64,000 nucleotides of DNA from Saposhnikovia divaricata (taxonomy: Eukaryota > Streptophyta > Magnoliopsida > Apiales > Apiaceae), in the NCBI GenBank assembly GCA_036435485.1, contig CM071600.1, positions 46,993,546-47,057,545 of the forward strand. The letters run 5' to 3'. Below the pieces are notes generated by a model. It was given only the letters and a program-made list of their open reading frames with translations. It made no database searches and had not been told where the DNA came from. Of this stretch, positions 12,073 to 23,614 are shown piece after piece (position 1 is the stretch's first letter; each line of letters starts with the position of its first letter). Made by a program: the position numbers and the translations under genes.

Positions 12073-13878
12073 TTCATCATTTCCTTGAACGACTTGTTGT
12101 AGTTGAAACATGTTAAATTGTGATAATTGGTTAATTCATGTAAAACCTGATCTGGGTGACTGGGTAATTTATATCTAATATTGGGATTTATATATTCTGA
12201 TTGTTCAAGAAGCTTCATTTGAACCCATTGTATCTGTGCCAAGAAAATTTAACTTTTAGCTCTCTACATTTGATACACCAGGATATCCAATATAATGCAG
12301 TCAATCCTCTTCGAACTAAATAAACAAACTATAGCTGCTGCTGCTGCTTAGAATGCCACCTTATCTTATGTGCAAATCAGTCACATTAGAATTTCAATTG
12401 ATTCATACCACTATTAAGCAAAGATGGTTATCTGACTGAGGATTTCCAATGTAATTCTTACATTTGGATGATATTTCTGGGGTACGATGCTGACTGCTAA
12501 GCACATTTGCCAAGTCTACGTGATATAATATTCCAAGTTTGCAAGTCTGGGTCTTTGGCTTGTAAGTCGTCATGAACTCCAGAATGAAGATGACTCTGTT
12601 TTACTCCAGGGAGCCCTCCTGGCTCCTGACAAGTGACAAGTACTAGCCTTAATTCTCTGTGGTAAAAATGCTGAGTTTTGGCTCTTAATGTTGTGTATAA
12701 TTCAATCCAAATGCTTTACACAAAGCACAATCTTGCTCAACTTGGGAAACAACTGAATCGAGAAGGGGACATTCAGAAATCCTTGCATGGAAAACACTTA
12801 AAAGACTAAAAACTTCATCCGAGTTTGAATGATGAGCAAAGTTGGCTCAATGGCACCTCCTTTTGATACAGAATTCAATATAAACTCGTCGTTCAGAGCT
12901 CTAAATCACAATATTAATTGTCGGTTTAAATCATATTAGTACTAACCACAAGGGATGAAACGCAGGAATGTGTTTTCTCTGCGCAAGCTACTGTTCAAAT
13001 TAGGCACAAATGTAGGGATATCATACAACTCAACATAACAATTTTCACAAACTTAATAACAAACAAACTGTGTTTTGCACGAGCAAACTTTACACTGTTC
13101 AATACTATTAGTTGCTTACCCCCATGTGCAAATATGATCATAGGTAATGAAAACATGTTTAGGGAGGCTCAAGGCCTTGAGCAGTCGGAAAGGATGCATC
13201 CATGATCCACCGGAATACATTATAGTTTGAAAAAGTTTAAGCCGTTGCATAGGATGCAACCATAGCTACACTGCAGAGGCACGGACTCTACCTTTGTATC
13301 TGCTGTCTCCCAGCTCGTTTCCCACAAATTCTTAATCAATTAGTATGTGTGGCTGTTTACAATTATTTTTTTTTTAAAATTGTCTACAACTATGTTCAGA
13401 TGAATGAAATTTTAAAGTGTAGACATATAGTACCAAGTTGGATTTTTTTGATCTCATAGATGGACTTCTAAGCCACTACTACATTGCAGCTGCAGATGGA
13501 CTATGTGTTACATCTGCTACTTGCGAGTTGCAATATATTGCAGGAAGATATCTGTAGAAGTTGGTGTTGCTTAAAAAAAAGACATAAGATTTATATATTC
13601 AAAAAGTAAACCCAGCTACATATATTCCTATGAGATTCATATGAAATAAATATACATTTACTGAGATATTGAAAATCAGTTGACATCTATATCAGCAAAG
13701 TGAATAATCAGCCACTCCTAAATAAATCCTTGAAAACGTTGTTCAGAAAATTTAAAATCTCTAATACCACATGTATATATTTGCAAAAAGATTAGATTTA
13801 CAATTCCAGCAGCAAAAAAGTTCGCAATCATCCTTACAGATTGATAGACCAACTATATCCTTGATGAAGCGGCATTTT
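12073..13878. other. Intergenic region between convergent genes
   Basis: Lies between the 3' ends of bL34c (plus) and the 276-residue gene (minus). The ends presumably contain the two 3' UTRs. No open frame, terminal repeat or RNA gene is recognisable. Confidence 0.5.
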
Positions 13879-15086
13879 CTAAAGAATCACATAATCTGCC
13901 TCAGAAAACTCATCCTCTGATGAAAATGAATCTGCACATGACAAGGTCAAAATAAGTTTTTTTCTCCTATAGACAAATAAACATACAAATCTAATAAAAA
14001 AATATGCATACCTATCGATACCAATGAAAGAACACCCTCACGATCTACCCTACTGACCGACCTATCAGATTTAGATAACTCAGTAGAAGGAACAAAATTG
14101 ACAGCTTGTTGATCACTTTCAACTTCAGTTTTCAAGTCCACATCTCTACTAGTTCCACATTTAATGGAAGTATCTGATACGATTTGCAATGATCCAAGTG
14201 AAAAAATTTCTGTTTCACCGATACAATTCTTTTTATTGCCTGCAGTTGAGTTATCGTATATTCCCATAGCTGCATTTTGCTTAAGGGATGAAGCTCTTAG
14301 CACATTTTTGTCAGGTCCCGCGGCATTCACTTTGGAAAAAGAACACATGTTGTCATCCACGATTGCGGTTGGCTTTTGAGAATCATATAGGTAAGGAACT
14401 TCCTCTTCTATAACATTTGCATTATTTTGGGGCCGCTTAGGGTTCTTAGTTTGCATGATCTGTGACCAGCATCCTTTAATATGGTTACCAACTGCCACTA
14501 ACTGGCGTAAAATATGCTTAAGTGACATTTTAATATTATTCTTGTCATCATTTACGATTGCAGTTGGGGTTTGAGAATCAGATAGGTTAGTAACTCTCTC
14601 TTCTGTAGCATCCATGATTTTTTGGGGACGCTTAGGACTCTCATTTCGCATAATCTTTTTCCAGAATCCAATGATATTGTTACCAAGTGCCCTCAATTGG
14701 CCTATAACATACTTAAGTGAATCCTGTTAAAAATGCAGTAATTAAGAAAAACACAAAAAAAAAATCTTCATGAGTTTCAGTTTAGTATCAAATGTAATAT
14801 AACTTCTACACAGATTATGACACTAGAATCTTATCAATGTGGCCCATGACACGGTTAGTAGTAAAAGAAAATGAAAGAACAGTGTTAGCAACTTTTCGTT
14901 TTTCCTCCAGAGATGATCTACTTAAGCATTCTACTCCTTATAGGCATGAACTCCAAATCAATGAGATGTTTATGCCACGTTCAAAGATTAAAATGCAGCA
15001 AATGAGGATGATAATAATACCTTACAATGGGTGTCTTCATCGACTGCTGAACAAAAACTATCAAACTCTGCCTTTCCAGATTTCAT
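13879..15086 (-). CDS. Unrecognised 276-residue protein with a 65-residue internal duplication
   Basis: Three exons on the minus strand: 15086-15021 (ATG, 22 codons), 14723-14012 and 13931-13879 (TAG). Both introns are GT-AG, all phases agree, and an in-frame TGA lies 9 nt before the ATG, which supports this start. Residues about 24-88 and 89-150 are a direct duplication with a period of exactly 195 bp. Each copy has a SLK(Y/H) start, a hydrophobic GNxIxGxW segment, a basic PKRPQ cluster, and a DSQ(T/K)PTAIV motif. The rest is polar, and the C-terminus is acidic (SSEDEFSEADYVIL). I do not recognise the family. The basic clusters would suit a nuclear protein, but that is only an inference. Confidence 0.75.
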
Positions 15087-15932
15087 TATTATTCACGTAA
15101 TTTGGTATCTAGAGAAATCAAATAAAAAAAAAATAAAAAAATAATCAATATTAATCATATCAAATACGACAACCAAAACATAAATAACTATCGAAAATCA
15201 GCAGAATCAGTGGGATAACAATAGAGCAGATATACGATTAAAGCTAATAAGATCATTCCGAATCCTCCGTAAGTTACATGCATGCAAAATAGAACAATAA
15301 AATCCAAGTAATACTGTGTTAAGTGTTAACATTCACAAACATGAAACACAATTTACTTTCATAACTAAGCAGTCAGATTTTAACTACAAACTAGCAAAAT
15401 TCAATACACTAATGTTAAAAGGTAATAGGTACACAAATAAAATAAATTTTATGATATAGTTTATGTTACTTAAACATACAAACAAATTTCACGACTTTGT
15501 ATAAGTACACAGATGCCAATAACTGATTTGTTGTAGTACGTAAGTTAAATTACCCCTTAGTTTGTATCAGAACTCGCGCTGTATGTAAAACAGAGCAGAA
15601 TAACAGATGATATCGAAAGAAAAGATCCAAACCTGATAGATAGCCAAAACTGCAGAACAAAATTAAGAGAAACAATGGACAACTAAAACGCAGGCAGCGA
15701 GAGTTATAGAGTTGTAGTTGCAAACTAGCAGAAAGAGTCTTGTTAAGCTCCAATACTACTTGTTAGGCTTATAGCTGTGCCTGCTCTAATAATTAAAACC
15801 AATTATTTGTATTTTTTTAAAACTGTAAAATAAATAATTGAATACTCTTCTAACTGAATACGGTTTTGTTGGAAGTAGAAATCTTGTATTTTGTAATTTG
15901 TACGCAAATAAAGTATTTGACCAAAATAGTAC
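15087..15932. other. Upstream region of the 276-residue gene
   Basis: Probably holds the minus-strand promoter and 5' UTR. An apparent minus-strand frame at 15550-15753 begins with TTG and has no family features, so I do not call it. Confidence 0.4.
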
Positions 15933-16150
15933 TCCTCTGTCCCATTAGATACTTGACATAGGTTTGACACGCATTATTTTAAAAGGTGTATATAAAGTAT
16001 AGTTAAATACCTTATTTTTAAAATAAAACTTTAAACATCAAATTTTTATTTAAAAGAAAAATAAATTAAATAAATTTATGAAATTATACTTTATATAAAT
16101 TTTAAAATGCGTGTCAAACTTTCTTTATCAAATGTTAAGAACTGGGATGC
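15933..16150. mobile_element. Stowaway-like MITE
   Basis: Begins CTCCTCTGTCCCATTAGATA after TA, close to the common plant CTCCCTCCGTCCC terminus. An inverted GACACGC...GCGTGTC pair lies near the two ends. It shares internal sequence with 9540-9765. The right end has decayed. Confidence 0.5.
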
Positions 16151-17753
16151 TTGTTTAACTTCTGTATTCATATCGTTCCTTATTTACCTGGGCTCTCAAG
16201 ATATCATGGTATCATGAGCCAGTGGCGTGCGAAGAAAAACCTACAAGAGTTTGTGGGTGTGAAAAAACCTACGAGAATTCGTGGGTGAGAGGAAAATGTG
16301 GGGGGAATGTTTAAGAGATGTAGTATTAGGTATTGTTTGGGAGATGCTTGAGCATTGTTGGCTCAAGTATCGGGGTTGGGACACCATACATTGAGGTGTT
16401 ATTGTTTTGTTGACATATATTATTATTGGAAAAATAGAGACTTGCCTTTATTATTATTATTAGTTAAAAACGGAGAGTTCCGTTATTATGTTAATTTCCA
16501 TTATTGAGAATTAGGGATTTGTTATATAAATCAATATGATGCTGTAATAAACTTTGAGGCGAGTGCCTTCAATTGTGAATGAGAAGAGACTATGCGAATA
16601 TTTTATCAGTTTTCAAAAGCTTTTTGTCGACTGGTTCCTATTTTAATCCGTGTTGGACCGATCGATATACCAATAATTAAGTCTTCGGTCAACTGGTGGA
16701 ATACATCGCATCAAACTGGAAGCATTAGCCGATCTGGTACATCAAAACATGTTCCTATGCCCATTCCAATCTTGTCTAACTTTGCTAACTCCCCCTTCTC
16801 AATCCGTATTTTGAGATTTTGTTCGTTCTGAAAACACGTCTTCCTATTTCATATTTTCTCGAATCTTCTTTAATGGAAGAAATAGAAGCTCGAGAAGGAA
16901 GGAGGGAATAGTAGTTATAATGTGTACAGTCGTTTACACCTAAATATTTCTCGAAAATAAAATCATTCTTTTGTAAAGTTTTAAATTGTAAAAAATAACT
17001 ATTTCATTATTGAATAAAGGTTCCGGTGGAAGGTACAAACTATACAAACTTATAGTTGTACAAATATGTAGTTGTACGTACTTAAAAATTTTTGGTTGAA
17101 CACATGCACAATTTTATTGGAAACTAGATAATAACTGTGCATATGCACGATTTTAAAAATAAATTTTTGGTATTCGTTTATTTACATTTGAGTTGGTTAT
17201 GAAAATTATAAAATGTGTAAAAAATTGGGAAAAATTAATAAAATTTTTGTGAATTAAGTGATGGACCAATCAATAATACTGGTAGAGACATCTAAAAAAT
17301 AGAAAAAGAAAAGTGTGAAGAAACTATTAAGACTTATTGAGTATAAGTTTCTAAGTAATGTATTATCTCGTATGTCATAATTTTTTTTAGATCATGTTTA
17401 GTTACAGTTTATATTTTTTGAATGAAATATTAATTTCTCTTCTGTTTATTTTATAAATATAATATAAGTCGGAAAATAATAATTAAAATACTGTAATAAA
17501 AGCCTAGGCGCTCAATTACCGATAGTGTTGACACTGTTATGAACTTGTCATAGTACTTAAAGTTTCGGATGGCTAATGATTCAGAGGTAAATAAGGGAAA
17601 AAAAGGTTTAATGAATATTTTATGCGAACATATGTTTTGACATATGACTCTTACGAAAACATTTAAGTACCTTGAAAACTTTTATTATGTTGTTGAGCGA
17701 TCATGCTCACTCTTGCTTTTCTTTTACATATCACAAAACAACAACATATAAGC
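16151..17753. other. Intergenic, likely old repeat debris
   Basis: Holds a short near-repeat at 16236-16290 (AAACCTAC...GTGGGTG twice), GC-poor stretches and isolated open frames without family features. No bounded element could be defined. Confidence 0.35.
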
Positions 17754-17960
17754 ATGGCAAGGACATACCAAACACCTCGCAAGCGCGTGGGAAATGCGCG
17801 TCAGTTTCGTAGACTGTTTGGAGCACCACTACCTCAGGTGAGCGGTTTAAGTTGGATAGGCTATCAACTTAGGATGGTCCGGTTTATTTACAAGTACGAC
17901 TTATGTAAACTTTTGAAAACCAAGAAACTCTCCAGCCACCGTTATCGATGCAAGTGGTAA
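17754..17960 (+). CDS. Hypothetical 68-residue basic protein (weak)
   Basis: An ATG-initiated frame whose first 28 codons are Arg-rich (MARTYQTPRKR...). A good splice-donor context (CTCAG then GTGAGC) follows codon 28, so the true product, if any, could continue elsewhere. I recognise no domain. It may be the first exon of a decayed gene or chance. Confidence 0.2.
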   Translation: MARTYQTPRKRVGNARQFRRLFGAPLPQVSGLSWIGYQLRMVRFIYKYDLCKLLKTKKLSSHRYRCKW

Positions 17961-18218
17961 TCTTTTGGTAACCTGTAAGCTTTTGGGATAAAAACATTTG
18001 GGTTTGTAATAACTATATTATGGATGGATTTGATAACCAATGTAATGATTTAATTTCGTCTCTGAGCCTATAACCTGTGATTAGTATTAATAATTAGAGG
18101 TCACCGCATGAAACAAGTCAATGATCTGTATAAGATGATTAATGAATAACTGGAAGTATATAAAAATTGGAATAAGGATAAGGTAATATCTGGATCTCCG
18201 GCCCCGGGTCTGGGGGTG

Positions 18219-18777
18219 TTACATCTATGATCAGGGTCTACAAGACTGTCAGAGTCTACAGGTCTGCAGAATCTATAAAACAGAATGTGGAAACATTGTG
18301 CAGATGGTAAGTCTTGGAGATCAAGGTAAAACCAGTCGAGCAGAAGGAAAGATATGTTAGAAGAAGGAAAGATACACACAGAAGGAAACTATCACAAATA
18401 GATGGAATGTTATTCCAACATACTTGTAATATACTAGGGTTTCTATTTTGTCGATAGGTAGCTCTATATAAGCTCTCTCTTATTCATTATATTAGTGTTG
18501 GAAATTCTGTGCACTCAAGGAGCTAGGGTTTCACAGAAAGATAGAAGCATAGAGTCTTGTAAAGTTTTTACAGTAGCAGTTCCTAAGGTAAATTGTACAC
18601 CTTAGTAGAGTTCGTATTATCTCGATATTAATAAAAACATTTGTTGTGTGATTCATGTGCTATTGGTTTATCTTTATATTACCAATTTCCTTATTAACCG
18701 AATAAAAGCATAAAACAGACATAACATTAGATTACTTGTATTCAACCCCCTCTCCTATAAGCAATTCTCGTTTAACA
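18219..18777 (+). repeat. Possible isolated retrotransposon LTR
   Basis: Begins TGTTACATC right after a G-rich tract (GGGTCTGGGGG) that could be a polypurine tract, and ends GTTTAACA. It contains a TATA-like box (CTCTATATAAG) and, near the end, ATTCAACCCCCTCT. A similar TTCACCCCCCCTCT lies near the end of the Sirevirus LTR in this window. No flanking duplication is visible, so it is probably a truncated 3' end. Confidence 0.4.
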
Positions 18778-19257
18778 TGCCGATTTACCGATTAGTTGGA
18801 AATCGGTATGATTCCTAGCTAATTTAGCAAAATCGGGTCAAAAATCGGTTAATCCGGTTAAATTGGTGATTAATCGGTCAATCGGGAAAAATTGGAAAAC
18901 AAATGGGAAAAATTGAAAAATCGGGAAAAATCAGATTTTTTTTTTTAAAGAATTACTATATACATAAAATTCATAGTAAGTTATATCCCATGCAAATGTG
19001 TAATACATATATGACTTTTAATATTTGGTAAAGAGTTTCTCCTTGACACTTTAGAAAAACTCTCTACCATAGCGGACCCAAAACGACGTAACTTTTGCAT
19101 ACTATGTATAAATTATAATATATTTATTATCCTTTTTTTATTTTGCAACTAAAATTGCTAGCAACCAAAACCAAGCTACAGCCACACTCGAACATAGTAA
19201 CCAAGCTGCTACCTTACCATCTCCACCGAAAAAACCAAGACAAACTAACCATACTGC
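18778..19257. other. Degenerate repeats left of the CACTA element
   Basis: 18790-18930 is a cluster of AATCGG(T/G) motifs (ATCGGTTAATCCGG and similar), probably the end of a decayed DNA transposon. 19155-19257 is CCAA-rich sequence continuing on the other side of the CACTA element at 23091. Confidence 0.4.
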
Positions 19258-19289
19258 CACTACACCAAACTGGCAAATTACTAACAGAT

Positions 19290-19830
19290 AAAAAAAGCCA
19301 TTAGTAACGGATATATCCGATACTAATTAGTAACGGATATATCCGTTACTGATGGCATTAGTAACAGATATATCCGTTACTAATTAGTAACGGATATATC
19401 CGTTACTAATGTGTCAGATATCCATTACTAATTAGGAACGGATATATCCGTTACTAATTCAATGTATCCGTTACTAATTAGTAACGGATATATCCGTTAC
19501 TAATATTAAATATCTGTTACTAATTAGTAACGGATACATAGAATTAGTAACGGATATATCCGTTACTAATTAGTAACGGATATATCCGTTACTAATGCAC
19601 ATATATCCGTTACTAATTCTATGTATCCGTTACTAATTAGTAACAGATATATCCGTTACTAATATTATATATCCGTTACTAATTAGTAACAGATATATAA
19701 TATTAGTAACGGATATATCTGTTACTAATTAGTAACGAATACATAGAATTAGTAACAGATATATCCGTTACTAATATTAGTAACGGATATATCCGTTACT
19801 AAGGAATAATATATCTATTACTAATTTAAT
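19290..19830. repeat. Left subterminal palindromic repeats of the CACTA element
   Basis: About fifteen copies of a palindromic motif (ATTAGTAACGGATATATCC and its mirror CGTTACTAAT), spaced irregularly. Subterminal arrays like this bind the transposase in known CACTA elements. Each unit can fold on itself. Confidence 0.88.
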
Positions 19831-19840
19831 ACTTTTAAAA

Positions 19841-21512
19841 GATTTATATTATAAAATCACATCAAATAAGCTTGTAATTTTTTAATTTTTTGTGTATATC
19901 ACTAAAATCATTAGATATTAACAACCGTACGGTTGGATCGTCGAAAAAAGATTTTAAAAATATTGTTTTGTGCAATCGGGACGATACTAGATATCGTGAG
20001 TATTGTTTTTTGGAGATTTATAATATAAAATCACATCAAATAAGCTTGTAATTTTTTAATTTTTTGTGTATATCACTAAAATCCTTAGATATTAACAGCC
20101 GTACGCTTGGATCGTCGAAAAATATTTTAAAAATATTGTTTTGTGCAATCGGGACGATACTAGTTATCGCGAGTATTGTTTTTCGGAGATTTATATTATA
20201 AAATCACATCAAATAAGCTTGTAATTTTTTAATTTTTTGTGTATATCACTAAAATCATTAGATATTAACAACCTTATGGTTGCATCGTCGAAAAAACATT
20301 TTAAAAATATTGTTTTGTGCAATCGGGACGATACTAGATATCGTGAGTATTGTTTTTGGAGATTTATATTATAAAATCACATCAAATAAGCTTGTAATTT
20401 TTTATTTTTTTGTGTATATCACTAAAATCCTTAGATATTAACAGCCGTACGGTTGGATCGTCGAAAAAATATTTTAAAAATATTGTTTTGTGCAATCGGG
20501 ACGATACTAGATATCGCGAGTATTGTTTTTCGGAGATTTATATTATAAAATCACATCAAATAAGTTTGTAATTTTTTAATTTTTTGTGTATATCACTAAA
20601 ATCCTTAGATATTAACAGCCGTACGGTTGGATCGTCGAAAAAATATTTTAAAAATATTGTTTTGTGCAATCGGGACGATACTAGTTTGCGCGAGTATTGT
20701 TTTTCGGAGATTTATATTATAAAATCACATCAAATAAGCTTGTAATTTTTTAATTTTTTGTGTATATCACTAAAATCCTTAGATATTAACAGCCGTACGG
20801 TTGGATCGTCGAAAAAATATTTTAAAAATATTGTTTTGTGCAATCGGGACGATACTAGTTAGCGCGAGTATTGTTTTTCGGAGATTTATATTATAAAATC
20901 ACATCAAATAAGCTTGTAATTTTTTAATTTTTTGTGTATATCACTAAAATCATTAGATATTAACAACCTTATAGTTGCATCGTCGAAAAAATATTTTAAA
21001 AATATTGTTTTGTGCAATCGGGACGATACTAGTTATCGCGAGTATTGTTTTTCGGAGATTTATATTATAAAATCACATCAAATAAGCTTGTAATTTTTTA
21101 ATTTTTTGTGTATATCACTAAAATCATTAGATATTAACAACCGTACGGTTGGATCGTCGAAAAAAGATTTTAAAAATATTGTTTTGTGCAATCGGGACGA
21201 TACTAGATATCGTGAGTATTGTTTTTTGGAGATTTATATTATAAAATCACATCAAATAAGCTTGTAATTTTTTAATTTTTTGTGTATATCACTAAAATCC
21301 TTAGATATTAACAGCCGTACGGCTGGATCGTCGAAAAAACATTTTAAAAATATTGTTTTGTGCAATCGGGACGATACTAGTTATCGCGAGTATTGTTTTT
21401 CGGAGATTTATATTATAAAATCACATCAAATAAGCTTGTAATTTTTTAATTTTTTGTGTATATCACTAAAATCATTAGATATTAACAACCTTATGGTTGC
21501 ATCGTCGAAAAA
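19841..21512. repeat. 174-bp tandem array inside the CACTA element, with higher-order duplication
   Basis: Units start near 19841, 20015, 20188, 20361, 20535, 20709, 20883, 21057, 21231 and 21405 (the last is partial). Each begins GATTTATATTATAAAATCAC and contains GATCGTCGAAAAA and GCAATCGGGACGATACTAG. Diagnostic variants such as CCTTATGGTTGC versus CCGTACGGTTGG show that units 8-10 match units 1-3, so a block of seven units (about 1216 bp) was itself duplicated. Confidence 0.92.
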
Positions 21513-22260
21513 ATTATTTTCGTTTTTTTAAAAATAATTATTTTCGATTTTTTTAAAAATAATTATTTTCAATTTTTTTAAAAAATAATTATTTTCGATT
21601 TTTTTTAAAAAATAATTATTTTCGATTTTTTAAAAAAATTTAATTATTTTCGATTTTTTAAAAAAATAATTATTTTCGTTTTTTAAAAAAAATTATTTTC
21701 TATTTTTTAAAAAAAATAATTATTTTCAATTTTTTTAAAAAATAATTATTTTCGATTTTTTAAAAAAATTTAATTATTTTCGATTTTTTTAAAAAATAAT
21801 TATTTTCGTTTTTAAAAAAAAATAATTATTTTCGATTTTTTAAAAAATAATAATCATTTTCGAATTTTTTTAAAAAAAATTATTTTCGATTTTTTAAAAA
21901 ATATTATTTTCGATTTTTAAAAAAAAATTAATAATTTTTGATTTTTTAAAAAAAAATTTCGGTTTTTTAAAAATAATTATTTTCGATTTTTTTAAAAATA
22001 ATTATTTTCAATTTTTTTTTAAAAAATAATTATTTTCTATTTTTTTAAAAAAATAATTATTTTCGATTTTTAAAAAAAAATTAATTATTTTCGATTTTTT
22101 AAAAAAATTAATTATTTTCGTTTTTTTAAAAAAAATAATTATTTTCGATTTTTTAAAAAATAATAATTATTTTCGATTTTTTTTTAAAAAAATTATTTTC
22201 GATTTTTTTAAAAATAATTATTTTCTATTTTTTTAAAATAAATAATTATAACGAATTTTT
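21513..22260. repeat. AT-rich minisatellite (about 25-35 bp unit)
   Basis: More than twenty imperfect copies of a unit built on AATTATTTTCG followed by T-run and A-run (TTTTTTAAAAAA), which can form small hairpins. It starts directly where the 174-bp array breaks off inside its GTCGAAAAA segment. Confidence 0.88.
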
Positions 22261-22405
22261 AAAAAATTAAATTTTAAACAATATGTAAAATTAAATTAAA
22301 ACGAATTTTTTAAAAAATTATAATTTTAAACGAATTTATAAAACAAAAACATGTAAAAGTTCATAGTATAAGGATTGTATTTCCATATATATCACAAATA
22401 CTCGC

Positions 22406-22461
22406 GTGTCACAGTTGGTTGAGGGGGTGTACTACCTCAGAGGAGGTCAGGGGTTCGAAAC
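22406..22461 (+). repeat. tRNA-like (SINE-type) segment inside the CACTA element
   Basis: An A-box-like CACAGTTGGTTGAGG and a perfect B-box-like GGGGTTCGAAAC lie at tRNA spacing. There is no full cloverleaf. The AGGTCAGGGGTTCGAA core is shared with the SINE at 43292-43485, suggesting a related SINE head captured by the transposon. Confidence 0.5.
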
Positions 22462-22489
22462 TTTACTTCAACAAATCTGGAAAAATTGA

Positions 22490-22630
22490 GGTTGGGTGAG
22501 AGGTGGGGCGGTTGTGGTGGCAGCCTCTGATTGGCTGAGAGTACAGGTGGCGCGATGTGATTGGCTGAGAGGTGGGGGCGGCTGTGGTGGCAGCCTCTGA
22601 TTGGCTGAGAGCTTATTAAATTTTTTTAAT
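22490..22630. repeat. GC-richer direct repeats in the CACTA element
   Basis: GAGGTGGGG(G)CGG and GGTGGCAGCCTCTGATTGG each occur twice (about 22500-22610), with GATTGGCTGAGAG three times. Their composition contrasts with the AT-rich surroundings. Confidence 0.7.
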
Positions 22631-22635
22631 ATTAG

Positions 22636-23075
22636 TAACGGATAGCTTATTAAATTTTTTTAATATTAGTAACGGATATATCCGTTACTAATTCTCAACA
22701 TCCGTTACTAATTAGTAACAGATATATCCGTTACTAATTCTCAACATCCGTTACTAATATATCCGTTACTAATCGTCCGTCACAATTGCTTTTTTTAATC
22801 TATTTGTAACGGATATATTCGTTACTAATTAGTAACGGATATATCTGTTACAAAATTTAAAAAAAAGCAATTGTGACGGACGATTAGTAACGGATATATC
22901 CGTTACTAATGTCATTAGTAACGGATATAATTGCTTTTTTTTAATCTATTTGTAACGGAATTAGTAACGGATATATCTGTTACAAAATTTAAAAAAAAGC
23001 AATTGTGACGGACGATTAGTAACGGATATATCCGTTACTAATGTCATTAGTAACGGATATCCGTTACTAATGGCC
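22636..23075. repeat. Right subterminal palindromic repeats of the CACTA element
   Basis: The same AGTAACGGATATATCCGT motif as at the left end. It includes two large inverted blocks where GCAATTGTGACGGACG and its complement face each other (22765-22890), and a near-copy of that block at 22925-23040. Confidence 0.87.
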
Positions 23076-23090
23076 AGTTTTGGTGTAGTG

Positions 23091-23614
23091 TGCTAGCAAC
23101 CAAAACCAACAAAACATTACACTCAACCAAGCTGAACATACTCAAATTGAAGTTCAGATCCCCGATCCCCAGGCCCTTGCAATATCTACCTGAACACCAA
23201 AAAACTGCATCATCCCACCAAGAAAATACAGGCATAAAACACTACGATTTACAACTAGCTCAGAGTCCCGAACTATGCCTCGAAAAACCACTGCACCAGC
23301 ATGAACTAAGCCAGCAAAAACCTACAAATTCGCCATACTCACCTAAAAACAGAACCTAACTCTTGGGCCCCAAAAAATCCTCTTCAACACAGCTACGTTC
23401 ATGCCCAACCACCTCAAAGCTGGACTGGATAGCACATCAACATCACCTCGATAAGACCATCCACAAAACTCCCATTGCACCCAACAAAATCCCACAAAAC
23501 TTCCCTGCTCAACCTGCTGCCAGCTCGATACAAGCTAAATCCATATTCCGCAAAACCAACTAAGATCAACAAGAACAGTCTTAAAACAACCACAACATCA
23601 AACAAAACTAGAAA
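23091..23614. other. CA-rich sequence flanking the CACTA element
   Basis: Low in G and rich in CCAA/ACAA. It repeats GCTAGCAACCAAAACCA seen at 19156. Open frames on both strands (such as 23090-23359) have no family features and follow from the biased composition. Confidence 0.4.

Larger units (their letters stand above)
19258..23090. mobile_element. Non-autonomous CACTA (En/Spm) element packed with tandem arrays
   Basis: The terminal inverted repeats start with CACTACACCAAA on both sides (left CTGGC follows; right inner AACTGGC), and the 3-bp duplication TGC flanks them (19255-19257, 23091-23093). Both are diagnostic of CACTA transposons. Inside are palindromic subterminal repeats at both ends, a 174-bp tandem array (19841-21512), an AT-rich minisatellite (21513-22260) and a tRNA-like segment (22406-22461). 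No transposase frame is present, so movement would need a helper in trans. Confidence 0.9.

Noticed and set aside
14837..15100. Plus-strand frame of 87 residues
   Set aside because: Overlaps the first exon and intron of the minus-strand 276-residue gene and has no family features.
15550..15753. Minus-strand hydrophobic frame upstream of the 276-residue gene
   Set aside because: Starts with TTG, and an in-frame stop separates it from the gene; I treat it as possible 5' UTR at most.
16592..16831. Plus-strand frame of 79 residues
   Set aside because: No domain, no splice support, uneven composition; likely chance in old repeat sequence.
17754..17790. MARTYQTPRKR start resembling the histone H3 tail (MARTKQTARKS)
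   Set aside because: Similarity stops after about ten residues, and nothing downstream resembles H3 or any histone fold.
19841..21512. CRISPR-like repeat array
   Set aside because: Units are 174-bp head-to-tail copies without unique spacers, inside a eukaryotic transposon.
23090..23563. Two plus-strand frames rich in Lys, Gln and Pro
   Set aside because: They follow from the CA-rich, G-poor composition; no family features and no good start context.
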